A stretch of 64,000 nucleotides of DNA, from assembly GCA_030142905.1 (NCBI GenBank), contig JASJOG010000264.1, positions 62,001 through 126,000 on the forward strand, in the 5' to 3' direction. The notes under the pieces are model-generated. The model was not told where the DNA came from and made no database searches. It saw only the letters and a program-made list of their open reading frames with translations. Within the stretch, counting starts at the first letter, position 1. The number at the start of each line of letters is the position of its first letter. A program made the position numbers and the translations under genes. Origin of the DNA: Heliopora coerulea (lineage: Eukaryota > Cnidaria > Anthozoa > Scleralcyonacea > Helioporidae). Shown piece after piece: positions 23,190 through 34,581 of this stretch.

Positions 23190-24080
23190 TTGCTCAGTTG
23201 GATTCCTTTTGTCGCCGTTTTTCCTTGCATTTCCTCATGATATGACCTTTCTTGTGGCAGTAGAAACATTCCACTTCTTTAAATTTACACTGGTCAGCAT
23301 TATGTTTACCTCCATATCTTCTCAACTCTCTGATTAACTTGATGAACGTTTTGATGTGCCATCTGGCCCCCTTCCAATGAACTTTGCTGAATATATTTGG
23401 CATTCTTCACAGCATTTTCCATGCCCACGGCTACTTCATATGCTTTTTTGAAATTCAGTGTCGTCTCAGAGAGTAAACGGCGTTGAATCCTGTCATCATT
23501 AATTCCACAAATCAATTGGTCTCTTAGCATATCCTCTAACGCTCCTCCAAAGTTACAATGCTCAGTTAATGTAGATGAATGATCTTCAAGCTTGATACCC
23601 AGAAGGTTGCAGGTTTGATCCCTGTCTGGGGCTCAGAAATCATTTTCTGAGTATTGAGCTTGAAGATCGTTCATCTACATTACTATATCCAAGCTTTCAC
23701 ATTTCTCAAACATCAAACTACAATGCTCAGTTAATTGTCTTAATTCAGCCACGTATGTTGCAACGGACTCTTCCTCTCATCAAAATCTGCTGTTAAACTT
23801 AAACTGCTGCATGATTTCGGAAGGTTTTGGGTTTCAATGGTTTATCACTAGCTCTGCTAACTCCTGAAATGTTTTCAAATCTGGTTTTGCAGGAGCTACC
23901 AAATTGCGAATAAGCTTGTATGTTTTGGCACCACATACACTTAACAGGATTGATCTTTGTTTACCTTCATCTTTGATCCCATTCACAGTAATGTGTTAGT
24001 CTTTCGATATAATCTACCCATTCATTGTCTTCTTTATATTCCTCAACTTTCCCATAGGTTGCCATTGTCTCAAGCATATA
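23190..24080 (-). pseudogene. Gypsy gag with CCHC zinc knuckle
   Basis: The knuckle CFYCHKKGHIMRKC is at about 23215-23265. Upstream, minus frames hold helical capsid-type code (LICGINDDRIQRRLLSE at about 23460-23520). A SINE at 23571-23718 and frameshifts break it. Confidence 0.75.
23571..23718. mobile_element. SINE inserted in gag, 148 bp
   Basis: A 17-bp direct repeat (tacaatgctcagttaat) flanks it at 23554-23570 and 23719-23735. It contains the B-box half of the tRNA-like SINE (ggtttgatccc near 23610) and the same tail (aaatcattttctgag). Its first 23 bases (gtagatgaatgatcttcaag...) are the inverse of a later segment (cttgaagatcgttcatctac), so the copy is partly a foldback. Confidence 0.8.
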
Positions 24081-24102
24081 AACTATTAATCCTCGTTGCC
24101 AA

Positions 24103-24183
24103 TGTAGTATCTTGTCACCTTTATTACTTGACAATCAAAACGAGTTTGCTTACAACTTCTGGGGCGGAAGTGAATGTACTACA
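24103..24183 (-). repeat. 5' LTR (81 bp)
   Basis: TG...CA-bounded and followed by the duplicated AATAC. The internal sequence on the minus strand begins with the presumed primer-binding site. Confidence 0.9.
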
Positions 24184-25100
24184 AATACCCATCAGCATTC
24201 CTATTGGGAATGTAGAAACCTGAATGACAATATCATCACAAGCAATTAACTTATAATTTAAATCATTGACGAAATGTTGTAGTTATGTTGTCTGTGATAT
24301 TGCCCTTGAGGGATACACCCCAATTATTCCATGTCGTTGCTGGATTATATGTATCATGGTTAAATCAGACCAGACTATATCTTAGAAACTCACATTCTTT
24401 AAATTCGATTGTCAAGTCTGATTATTTTTTTTTTATTGATATCGGGTGTGCCGAAGTGAAAAATTCGGGTTTTTGAGGTTCAAAAGCATAGGTTGTATAA
24501 AAAAATCCATTCCATCTGACCATAATCTTTTTTTACAGAAATATCCTGTACATGTTTCTGTGGGACTGAAATTGATCCCACCAAGGTATGGGGCTATTTT
24601 TGCAGTTCCTTTTATGGTATAAGCAGCATTTTGTACATTTTTTTATAATCCTATCCAATATTTTTCACCCGGTCAAATTCGTTTATCAGCTATCCCATGA
24701 TTTCTTTCATCACCTTTGCATATAGCATATTTAACTGTAATGTGTTCACCATACTTTCTATTGAGATCTGCTTGAGTAACCTTTCTTCCTGTATAGATTT
24801 CAAGAGACTGATAACATCAAAAAGGTTGTTGGTATGCAAATAATCCTAGTCAAGGGTTTAATGCTTAGATTATCTTCTTTCCCTAAATGTATCCAATGCT
24901 AAGTAGAACAGTGTTTCTTCTTTGCTGATATCATGGCATTTTATGCCAGCATAATCATTAGGATACTCTTTAGAAGAAACACCTTTGATTTTGCTTTGTA
25001 AGTATTTTTTTCCTTTCTTTTAATTTGTCAGCTGTATAAAGGTCGACTTGATCATACTTTTGAGAAATAAATTAGCAGAAAAGGCAACACACGGGTCATT
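24184..25100 (-). pseudogene. decayed Polinton protein of unknown function
   Basis: The minus strand reads protein-like pieces in one frame with a few stops: KVTQADLNRKYGEHITVKYA (about 24750-24810), AAYTIKGTAKIAPYLGGINF (about 24565-24625) and KKRLWSDGMDFFIQP (about 24500-24545). A second piece near 24890-25010 reads SKEYPNDYAGIKCHDISKEE. It lies to the right of the LTR insertion and is Polinton-borne. No family recognised. Confidence 0.35.
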
Positions 25101-25163
25101 GTCTTCAAACATTGCATACCAAAACAGTTATTTTCTTTCTTTGGGGTCTTTGAAACAAAAAGT

Positions 25164-25505
25164 TTGATATCAATGTGGGAAATTGCCATGGATAATTTAT
25201 GTTCTGGTAAAAATCCTTTTTTGAAATTTAATTGTCTGTTTTATTCTTCTTTGACAGAGATTCACAAACTGGATGGTGTGGTAGATGATGGTGAAATGAA
25301 AGAAGAGAAAAGATGTATTAAATTAAAAGATTGTCTACTATGCACTCCATTTAATCAGAACAAAAGAAGAAGAAAGAAAAATATGGATAAAATTAATTTA
25401 ACAAAAGCAGAACCAGAAAGAATAGTAAGTACAGTGAAAAGTTACCCAAATCATGTAAATGATTTATGCAAAGGAATGTTTAAACTTGAACAATATAAAG
25501 TATGA
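25164..25505 (+). CDS. hypothetical Polinton protein
   Basis: A 113-codon frame starting MISMWEIAMDN. It has a very basic run (NQNKRRRKKN) and a C-terminal half rich in Lys and Glu. It could be a DNA-binding or nuclear protein remnant. No recognisable domain. Confidence 0.35.
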   Translation: MISMWEIAMDNLCSGKNPFLKFNCLFYSSLTEIHKLDGVVDDGEMKEEKRCIKLKDCLLCTPFNQNKRRRKKNMDKINLTKAEPERIVSTVKSYPNHVNDLCKGMFKLEQYKV

Positions 25506-25823
25506 TATTATATGTATCAAGTCGGAGTAAGAATGTATAAAGACTTTTATTTGTTACAATTATTTTGAAATGGAGAAGTTGAACATTAATCAGGATGACT
25601 TTGTTCAAATTTACTTTGACCAATTTCCATCACAACCTTTCTCGAAACTTTAGAGAAATTTATACAAAGCAACAAAGAAATTGAAATGAATGCGTGGGAT
25701 ACATGTTTAGTTATCAATACTTACCTCCATGGAAAAAACATGTAAGAATATTGGAAAGGGATCAGATAATTTTGGTGGGGTAGGAGCTGTGCATAAATTT
25801 GGATGTTTAATGGTTAATTATGA

Positions 25824-26440
25824 ATGCTTGGAAAAACAAATTTATACAAGCAAATTCAGATGGGGGAAAAAATTGGTGAAATAACTGTCTATGTGAGGGA
25901 TTATTTGAAATTTTATGAAAATTTTCTTTGTCTTGAGGGGCTGTATTTTCATCTAAATGTGATGACTCAATTGTATACAATTCACAAAGAAACAAACCAG
26001 GTGGTCAGGCTGTGGTTAAATGAAAATAATTATGATGTGGTATTGAATTTTTCTCAGTTTATCTTAAGGCAGAATTAAAATTTTTTTCAGAACTGTCGCT
26101 TTTCAACATCTGCTTGTGGGTCCTAGTCAATCCAGGAAGACATTTTGGATTTACCGGATGATTGAAAATATTGAAAAAATGATAAATCGGACTCCTTGAA
26201 AACTTTTTTTTTACAGGACTGAATATCAAAAATTTTATGATAAAATCAAAAAAGAAGCAGAGAAAAAAATTGCTGCTAATATAATTGATTTGACTGAATC
26301 TGTGCAATGTGCATGTGAGATTCCAGCTATTCAAGACATTGCATGCTCCACAAATGACGATGTGCTTTTCACCTTGGATGATCTGATGTTCATTGCAACC
26401 GATTTAAAGAAAATCTGCAAAGACTCAACAATTATGCCAT
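25824..26440 (+). pseudogene. hypothetical Polinton ORFs
   Basis: Open frame 25824-26078 (ITVYVRDYLKFYENFLCLEG) is followed, after stops, by a protein-like frame at about 26220-26440 (KIKKEAEKKIAANIIDL and CEIPAIQDIACSTNDDVLF). They may be parts of one gene. Function unknown. Confidence 0.3.
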
Positions 26441-26449
26441 GATGAATTG

Positions 26450-27840
26450 TTATCATCAGAAAACAAGTATAGTGCTTGTATGTCAAAATTTCATGTACTG
26501 GGATGAAAAATTATGTCAAGTAAAAAGCAATAGTATATTTTAGGTGATGGGTGATCAAAGAAACTTACATTATATTTTTCACAATCGAAAAATCAACAAG
26601 TTTTTTCCAAGAGCATCCAAGATGCATACAGCAAATCATACTTTATATAGTGTTTGACAATGACCTTAAGAATACAGAAATATATGTAATGTAGTTAAAC
26701 AAAAGGACATTGAATAAATGATTTAAATTTTTTGACGTTTATATTTTAAAAAAAGATCATTAAGCACTGTTGGTTGCCTCATTTTTGTGGTGAAAATTCC
26801 ACATTTACATTTTTTGTGCAAGCAATAAAGGCAGCACCCACCACAAACAATAGTGATTTCTGATTGAAGTTGTTAATGGTTGATCTAACAAATAAGTTCT
26901 ATTATAAAATTGTGGAGATTTTACAAAACTATAAAAAAAAAATTGACAATGGTTTTTAAACACTGCAACCCAGTGTTCTCCTTCACCGGTACTCCAAACC
27001 AAACAGCAAACTTTTATTTTGATAGTGTGGCTTGACATCTGCAGGAGAAGTTCCAAGAAAATATTTTTTAATATATTTATTTGACTTTGCCAATCATTAA
27101 GAATTTATTAAAAATAACAAGGTAGGTTCATGACTTAATAATCATATGCTCTGTGTGAATGCTACAAAGTAGTTGGGACTCCGTTATTGTTGCTTTCTTC
27201 TGTACACTCTTTTGTAACAGATCCTGGAATTTAAAATGTTTGAGTTAAAACACAGCAACAACAAATATTATGTATACTGTATAAAACAGGTCTTGAAATA
27301 TTTTTTTCCAAAATCATATAAGATGTCTCATAATTTATATTCAGTATTTTACCACTTGGACATCAAACTTTTCCTCCACTACTTTGTTTTATGCCTTTTT
27401 TTAAACAATAATCTGAAAATCTTTGTTGTCCTGCATTGAGGCCACTGGCATCTGCAAAATCTTGATCCACAATATTATTATTTTCATTATTACATGATTT
27501 TCATCTCCTGATTCTAAATCTATTAATACTACAACAGCATCTGGAGCTTTATTTTGTCTTCCCATTTTAAACGCTTATTTGCTTCTATATATATATTTCT
27601 GTGTTCAGGTGAAAGAGGTTCTTCAATGTTTTGCTGTTGTTCGACTTGTTTGAAAAGGAGATCAAAAATATTGTTGAAGTTTTTTTAATTCATTTGACAT
27701 CTTTTGTTTTCCAGTTTAAAAAATTTCAACAAGAATTTTTTCGCCTTTTGAATTTAAAATTCTTTTTGCTTAATTTCTTAATCAAATGAGTTTTGTCTCC
27801 AGTTAAGTGAACGGGAATATGTTTATTGATTATTCCCTTG
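26450..27840. other. AT-rich Polinton spacer
   Basis: No gene recognised. Short frames occur on both strands and homopolymer runs are frequent. Confidence 0.35.
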
Positions 27841-27848
27841 CAAAGTTT

Positions 27849-29640
27849 TCATACTTTTGAAATAAAAAGGGAAATATTTTTGATAAATTTTCCATGATGT
27901 TTGTAATGTTTGTTAAGGTAAAATTTTTTTTTTCTTTTATTTTCAGTTTTCATAATTCTTTGGAACACTTGGTACAAAATTGCATTTTTATCATTTTCTT
28001 CAAACGATGATGATTGTTCATCATCTATACAATCATCATTCTTTATTTCCATTTTGGTGAAGAAATTATTTTATTTTTTCAAGATCTTTTTGATTAATAA
28101 CCATTTCTGTTTCTGATTTTTGGATCACAATTAGAGAAAGGTTTTGTTTGTTCTCTTGAAAAGGATGATTTCCCATTGAGTAGGTTGTTTTTGGCATGAT
28201 TAGTAAGGAATTTGTCCAAGATTTATGTTTAATTGATTTAAAAATTCTCTTATATAGAAACAAATAAGATTCATGGTGTTATCTTGTCAAGTCTCCTTCA
28301 GGTTTATTAGGAGAACTTTTAGTTGACCATCTTCCATTGACATAAGATCAATTCCAAAGATTGATTTACAATCTTTATAAGAAAATGGCACTTGATTGTG
28401 AACCCTATTTGATGTTTGACAAAGTATCCAGTAAGCTTCTTTGGATGATTTAATAGATTTATCAATTTGTTTTCCATCGATAGGTAATTGAAAATCAGTA
28501 ATTCAGCCCCACTGAATTCTCAATGCATGTTGTAATTATTTCCTCAAATAAACAAAAAAGTAAGTGGTCCGAAACAGACCCATTGAACATATTTGTGTCT
28601 TGTTGGCAAGCTGTAGCTCAGTTATGTTCTTTTGTCATGGTACAAAATTGTGTAATATAAAATTGTGATGTGTCTAACAGATTTTCCATCATATTGTTCC
28701 ATCATTGAACCCAACTTTTGAATTATCAATCCTCAGATTTAATACAGCATTGGGAGTCATTTCTGTTAACTTGTTCACCTAGGCATTCATCAGCCATAAA
28801 AATTTTACAATTTGATGCACACACAAATTATAATTTTAATTCGTTTGTTGTGGGAATATGTTAATTCCCATCATCATGCAAAGCTGTGCAAACTTTATCC
28901 ATTACTAAACATGAAGCTCCAATTATGAATGCTGCTGTTCCCAACGATCTTGCTTTATTATCAGAAATTTCATTTTAGTCATTTATAGTTTCAAATTCCC
29001 CCTGGTATCCAGTTGTCCCAAATTTATTTCTTTAATAAGCATCACATGTTAATGATTTGATGTAACTAGTTTCTATATTATGAACATCAGCAACATCAAT
29101 AGAAACTCCATCTACAAATGTTTTATTTGTTGCATCCATGTTTGGAAAGGCCAGGGAAGAGTGTTAAATCGGGTGTTTGTTTGAAGATCATTATCATTAT
29201 ATTTGATTTTAATTTTACCAGATAAAAAACATTTATCCAAATCAATCAACCCACCTGTAGTTTTTTTTGTCTGATAAATGTATATTGATTTGTTGGTGTA
29301 ATCTCTTACCACACTTTTTATGTGAAAATATCGTTGATAGGAATTTTTTGATATATTTTATCATGGCCTTCACTTTCCTTATGATTATTTTCATTAATTT
29401 GAGTAGATGAATTTTTCATAAGAGAACAGAGTGTAGAAAGACTATTAGAGGCAGCACCATTTCCTAACAAGTAGGAATAATGTTTGCAGCCATTTTTTTG
29501 AAAAAAGGAGAAATGATAAAAGTTTTCTTAAATATTTTTGATTAGAAGATGGAGTTTTTCTCCTTTTTCTTGCTGGTTCTGTTATTACTTGTTCTTCAAC
29601 AGGAAGTGTCATGTTAGGTGGAATCCCTCCTTAATTTTAT
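27849..29640 (-). pseudogene. probable Polinton structural (capsid-like) gene, decayed
   Basis: Minus-strand pieces follow in order from about 29620 (a Lys/Arg-rich N-terminal segment, PARKRRKTPSS) through 29112-29312 (VRDYTNKSIYIYQTKKTTGG and LPWPFQTWMQQIKHL) to 28066-28263 and 27849-28052. Frameshifts separate them. The size (about 550 codons), the minus-strand position beside the ATPase and the beta-rich composition suit a capsid-type gene. I have no diagnostic motif, so the assignment is tentative. Confidence 0.3.
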
Positions 29641-29852
29641 TAAGTCTCTCACATGGTCAGTTTGCCATCACTCTGTAAATCAGCAAAATAAATACCATTT
29701 CCCAAAACTCAAATGACACTCATCATCCTATTTCAACCTCTCAAACACCAGACCATGTTATACACATATTCAGAATTTCATTGATAAAATCCTCTTACAC
29801 ATAGGATAATATTATTGCAACAAAAAATAAATAATTATCTTTTGCCTGTTAA

Positions 29853-30360
29853 TCAAACTCTAACATTAGTTTTGGTTTCAATTTCCAGATCTCCCACAGA
29901 CTTGTTTGTTTGTGTTGTTGCTTTACTATACATATGATTTGATACATGTTTTCCTACAGTAATTCCACCAGATAGAAAACCTAAATATGGTAGATATGGA
30001 GTTATTGAAGACACTAGATTAGGAACATCTCTCCTAAGAAGCTTACCATTCTTTCGTTCCTCTTCCATATTTTCAACAGAATCTATGGCATCTAGACCCA
30101 CCCATCGATCTACTGAATTTAGATATCAATAGGTTGGTCAAGAATTCATCAGCTTTCTCTATTTGTTTCTGTTTGTATTCTTGATATAATTTATTGATAA
30201 CCTTAACTGATTGAGTCAAATCACCATTTTCAGCTAATTTAATTAACTTAGATCTTTTTTTTTTATCAATGTCATCATCTGACTTAATATTCTCTTCCAG
30301 TGTTTCATCAATAACAACCTTATTAACTTCCTCATTTGCATTTTCCAATTCATTCACCAA
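29853..30360 (-). pseudogene. Polinton small protein with hydrophobic segment
   Basis: Two minus frames (30073-30360, then 29853-30101) overlap and read as one protein with a frameshift near 30095. The N-terminal half is acidic and helical (KAEN/KLAENGDLTQSVKVINK-like). The C-terminal half has a conserved-looking hydrophobic stretch (LVSSITPYLPYLGFLSGGIT) before a polar tail. It lies directly downstream of the ATPase. Similar small membrane or virion proteins occur in Polinton structural blocks, but I cannot name it. Confidence 0.45.
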
Positions 30361-30399
30361 AGAATTTAGTATTAATATTTTTTTTAATTTGCAGAATAA

Positions 30400-31080
30400 C
30401 TATGTCTTAAATTAATCTCCAACCTTGTATATTTATTATTCTTTAGCTTATCAACTATATCTTTAATTTCATCATTTGAAACACCATAAAGATTGTCATA
30501 CATTATTGTCTTCATATCATTGCAGTTTGGATTATAAAAAGTTACCTACTTACTTATATCCTTGTGATATGGTTTAGTCATAGAAGTCAATTGTTGTGTA
30601 ATAACAATTGTGGACAAACTAAAATGTCTGGCACTGAATGCTAATTTGATTAACTGAGAAACTCTATTTTTAACCTGTTGGGATGAAGTGCAATCATCCA
30701 ATATACATCAGAAACATATTCAAGTATAATGTCGACTTGGTCTTGATCACATTGAATGGCAATAAAATCAGAATTATATATTGAAATTTGTTTTTATAAT
30801 CTCTCTCTACCATGTCTAATAAAAACTTTGTTTTACAATAAGCTTGTTAAACAGTTCCATATGTCATACATCATAATTAGTATTGTATATTCTGTAGATC
30901 ATTATTTATGAAACAAAGTAAACTGCCAGACACAACAAACACATAGATCGTATGGTCTTTAGTAGTTGTTGCACTCTTTCAATTAGATCGCAAATCAATC
31001 ATTAAACAGAAGCTGTCCTTAAAAGTTATATTTTATCTTGTTTAAGAACAACCTATATGCCCCCTCATGTAATCTAGTCT
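30400..31080 (-). pseudogene. FtsK/HerA-type genome-packaging ATPase
   Basis: The minus strand contains a Walker B-like ILDDCTSSQQVKNRV (about 30655-30705) followed by LIKLAFSARHFSLSTIV and ITQQLTSMTKPYHKDIS (about 30560-30650). This is the sensor and arginine-rich region typical of the A32-like packaging ATPases of Polintons and large DNA viruses. The C-terminal end, near 30420-30540, matches the family pattern (MKTIMYD; LEINLRHSYS). The N-terminal Walker A part, around 30780-31000, is too decayed to read. The protein pumps the genome into the capsid in relatives. Confidence 0.7.
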
Positions 31081-31204
31081 GTTAGAACTCTAGAATATAC
31101 TTGATTGGGTTTACCTTCTATTGAAATCTTCACAGTTTTCAAATTTGGATATTCAAAATTTTCATTGCCACTGCTGTCATCCTTAAACAATAAAACAATG
31201 GCTT

Positions 31205-31920
31205 TTATACTTTTCCAGGGCACATTAACATGGATATTCTTAATTGTTGAAACATTGTCACATCATATGGAACACTTCTACCTGTTAAAAAACTACTTAA
31301 TACCTCATTTGCCAGCTGGTCACTCATAATAGTCTCATATTCTAGGTGTACATTTTCAAGAGAATAATCAGTAGATGCTTCACCATCTGAGCTATTACGG
31401 AGGGTTAGTATATATTCAAAATTCGTGCTCATCATATTATGAGGCACATACAAACCGATATTTTCTAGTATTTTACAAAGTTTTAATCGAAGCATAGTGC
31501 CAAAAATATCAAACAAGCTTGTCTTGAACTTTTGAAGCATCCCCTGCCATCTTTACTGGTTAATTTGCACCAATTTTCAGATCCTAATCCATACTCAATT
31601 CCATCCTCTTGATGAGACCTAGGTAACCACTTGTCTCTAGGGATTATCATAAATAACCTCACCACCATACTTTATTTCTTATTTGGAGAGATTGTTCTTG
31701 AAATGGTTCTTTGTATTTTCCAATTTCAAGTCGAATGCTAGATGCAAACTTTCAGTAACAAGACAATCATTGCTGCTTAGCTTATACAATTGTTCATGTG
31801 GTTTTGCTGAACAAGGATTGAAAGTTACTAAATGCCATGTTCTTTCTGCTGTTATTATAGACTTAGAATATTTTCTATAACTGGGTGATAATCCATTCTC
31901 TGTTACCATATATTATAATG
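31205..31920 (-). pseudogene. probable capsid protein gene, C-terminal part
   Basis: The frame 31205-31540 has NVHLEYETIMSDQLANEVL and RSVPYDVTMFQQLRIS, a pattern I associate with Polinton double-jelly-roll major capsid proteins. Frames 31483-31668 and 31679-31909 are upstream pieces in other phases (TAERTWHLVTFNPCSAKPHE). Position in the minus-strand structural block next to the ATPase supports this. A profile search would be needed to confirm it. Confidence 0.4.
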
Positions 31921-32193
31921 TGTATTTTATTTTCTTGTCATAATATATATTACAGTCCCTCTGATTATTAAAAATAGATGATCCCCAGGAAATATTCAAC
32001 CATGACTGCCTGTTTTTCTAGCAATATCTTCTATTTCCTCCCATGGTGTTGATTTTTTAATTTTGTAATCAGCATTAATAACATTGTTTCCACTTCTTTT
32101 GAGACCTAAGGACAAGGGTGTTATTAATGCTATGATAGAAAAGTCTATAGCTGTTGCAACACCCGACCCTCTTAAAATGTTATTAAGTTCTGA

Positions 32194-32637
32194 CTATCTC
32201 CATTCATTGTAATACTCTCTAATTTCTGTTCTATATTCCTCAAAATCATTTTGATTCAACTGGCCATCTTCAGTTTTTGATTGTTTATTGATGTAGTAGA
32301 GAGTGTTGTTACCTACCTCTTTTTCAGTTGAATGATATGAGAATTCGTAATTAGTTAATGACCCATCAATTGTTTTGTCAATATGGGAATCTTTTTTATC
32401 CATAAAAAATTTTACAAAGTTAGGATTATTACACTCTTCCTCTAACAAAAGTACATCATTGTTTAAAAAAGCAATATTTCTAGCTTGCAAATATCGATCT
32501 CTGTTACCAAAGAATTTATCCTCTTTATTGTCATTTCTATTATGTTGAAGCCAAGTTAAGCTATCCAGTATATCGAAATTATCATCTACTCCAAAATTGG
32601 TTTCATCATTAGGTTCTCTCCTTTTGTTGATATCCAA
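32194..32637 (-). CDS. hypothetical Polinton protein, 147 aa
   Basis: The longest undisturbed frame of the structural block. It is strongly acidic and Asn-rich (NRNDNKEDKFFGNRDRY; LLLEEECNNPNF), with no membrane segment and no recognised domain. Upstream, pieces near 32640-32780 may extend it. Confidence 0.45.
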   Translation of the reverse strand: MDINKRREPNDETNFGVDDNFDILDSLTWLQHNRNDNKEDKFFGNRDRYLQARNIAFLNNDVLLLEEECNNPNFVKFFMDKKDSHIDKTIDGSLTNYEFSYHSTEKEVGNNTLYYINKQSKTEDGQLNQNDFEEYRTEIREYYNEWR

Positions 32638-33073
32638 ATCGTTTAGTTCAATCTCTTTTGATATAATTTACCATATTTTTATCATACCTATTGCCCATAC
32701 CATTTATTGAAGGACATTGATCTGTTACAATGTCATCTAAGACTTTCAAATCTGTTCTCATCATGTGGCACACCTCTTAGATAAAACCTAAGTCGAATAA
32801 GCACTTTTTCATATAATTGATAAGCAAATTTACATCACTGGACTTTGTCTCAGATGCTGCTTTTTGTGATATATCCTTGTATGATAACCTTACAACAGTT
32901 CAAAATATTGATGACATATTCAATCCTAAATATATTTTTCTATACTTCTTATACTTCCACTTGTAACAAACTGCCAATCGATGATAAAAAGTCTCTTTAA
33001 CTCATCAATTTCGCCATCAGTAAGGTCCTTACTAATGATTAAAATTAATTGGATCCATATATATTAACATATA

Positions 33074-33566
33074 TTATAAATTTATTGATTTGTGATGTAA
33101 CAATATATCTGATTCAGTCATTTTATGTCTATATAAAAGAAATAATGCAGTATCTCCCTCAAGCAGAGCAGCACCATCTGTGGAATACGAGGTAAACGTT
33201 GCTAATTTTTTCCCATTACAGAAAATAAACGATTGATCCTGCCCTTCATCCACATCAAAGTGAATGCTTAAACAGATGCATTTATTTAACACACCACAGT
33301 TAGCCTTAGATGCATAAGATCCCTTCTTTTTAGGTCCTAATGTTGGACCAGCTGACAAAATAATCTCCACCATATGAAACAACTAGATCTGAATTTGGTA
33401 AAAATGCCACAAACTTGTTGAACCCTTGAATGTCGTTCCCACACAAACCATTTTTAAGCCAATACACTAGAAATATATTTGTTATTTCTTGACCAGATAG
33501 TTGGTTAAGATTAATACTGCTAAGCATCCTCTGACTGCTGTTAAATTTCACAAAAAATCGGTGCAA
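33074..33566 (-). pseudogene. hypothetical Polinton protein, possibly a minor capsid protein
   Basis: Two overlapping minus frames (33330-33566, 33074-33382) read as one protein with a frameshift near 33370. It has SGQEITNIFLVYWLKNGLCG and LPNSDLVVSYGGDYF, then a beta-rich stretch (ATFTSYSTDGAALLEGDTAL). A jelly-roll structural protein would fit the composition and the neighbours, but this is inference only. Confidence 0.35.
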
Positions 33567-34037
33567 ACTGTTGGTTTCAATTAATGAGTTAATTGAATAG
33601 CATTTAATCTGGTCAATGTTAAATTGTACAAAATAGATAGTTGTCTTCGGCTATTGAAGTTTACCTCAAATGAGTTTGCATGATCCAACTAATATATTCC
33701 CATATAAAAGTAGCTTCATAGATAATTGGAAAGAAATATTTTGCTAATTCCATCTAAGTCATCTGTTGGAGCTGGTATGTTTTTAATGAATTTAAATGCA
33801 TATTTAACACACCATTCATACCTCCACCACTTAATGGGAGATATTGTTTTAACTCTTTGTCGACCTTCTCCCTCTCATATCCATTAAATAAACTCAACAA
33901 TATATTATACGATATATTTGCTTATTAAAAACCCAGAAATAGAAGACAGTGCCATTATTATTACTGTTGTTAATAGGCTGTGGGATCTTTTGGTCCTTGT
34001 TAGGCTCTATCTGTAGGGCTCTATTGTCTGGAGTTTC

Positions 34038-34313
34038 TCACTGATTAGATACTTCCTTATGAATTTTAGGTTCTGTTTGTTCTAGAGGATGAGCTGCTTC
34101 TTGATGAACCATTTTTGGTTGATTATGTACACTTCCAAAATAATTGATGCTAACATTTCTGCCAAATTCCATAACTGAGCTAGCTACTCTTAATTGACCA
34201 TTGAAACCAACAATTGGATTTTTCAAAATAATAAGGCTGCTAGGGATCAACCACAAGCTTGGAGAAATCACCATATTTAACTCAATGTTAGTGTCACCAA
34301 TGCTTCTATCCAT
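34038..34313 (-). CDS. hypothetical Polinton protein, 91 aa
   Basis: An ATG-started frame, first in the minus-strand block and divergent from the integrase, with about 270 bp between the two starts. It contains SPSLWLIPSSLIILKNPIVG and a polar tail. No domain recognised. Confidence 0.4.
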   Translation of the reverse strand: MDRSIGDTNIELNMVISPSLWLIPSSLIILKNPIVGFNGQLRVASSVMEFGRNVSINYFGSVHNQPKMVHQEAAHPLEQTEPKIHKEVSNQ

Positions 34314-34581
34314 GTTGATGTATCATAATTAACGACAGAATCTTCAACAATTTGTCAAAAGATGATGCTCAATTATTAATTGCCTGAGCACCTAAACTCG
34401 AGTATAAATATGATTATATGTTTCTCTTCCTATCACAATCCAGTTGTTAAAAGGGTTGGTCCAGCAATTCTTTGATATAGAAAGTAAAATCCAAATTAAA
34501 CAGTCAATTATTAATCAATTTTTAATGTGACCAATCAGGATAACATCAGTATAAATATTAGAAAAATACTTCTGGAGTTTT
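34314..34581. promoter_or_regulatory. divergent intergenic region (possible bidirectional promoter)
   Basis: About 268 bp separate the outward-reading starts at 34313 (minus) and 34582 (plus). It is AT-rich with TATA-like stretches (tataaatatgattatat near 34404; cagtataaatatta near 34547). The divergent layout makes it the natural promoter region for both Polinton blocks. No specific site is proven. Confidence 0.35.

Larger units (their letters stand above)
18849..24183 (-). mobile_element. Mag-like Ty3/Gypsy LTR retrotransposon, 5,335 bp
   Basis: Two 81-bp LTRs (18849-18929 and 24103-24183) begin TGTAGTA and end CTACTACA. A 5-bp duplication flanks the pair. On the minus strand the order is gag with a CCHC knuckle, protease, reverse transcriptase, RNase H, integrase, then a purine-rich tract (agagaggagga near 18930-18942) just before the 3' LTR. 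The presumed primer-binding site starts TTGGCAACGAGGAT right after the 5' LTR. LTRs of about 80 bp are a known trait of the Mag clade. It is inactive: several catalytic residues are changed, and a LINE and a SINE are inserted. Confidence 0.9.

Noticed and set aside
24565..24625. TNF-like ligand domain in the decayed minus-strand Polinton ORF
   Set aside because: Only a loose hydrophobic resemblance; no diagnostic residues.
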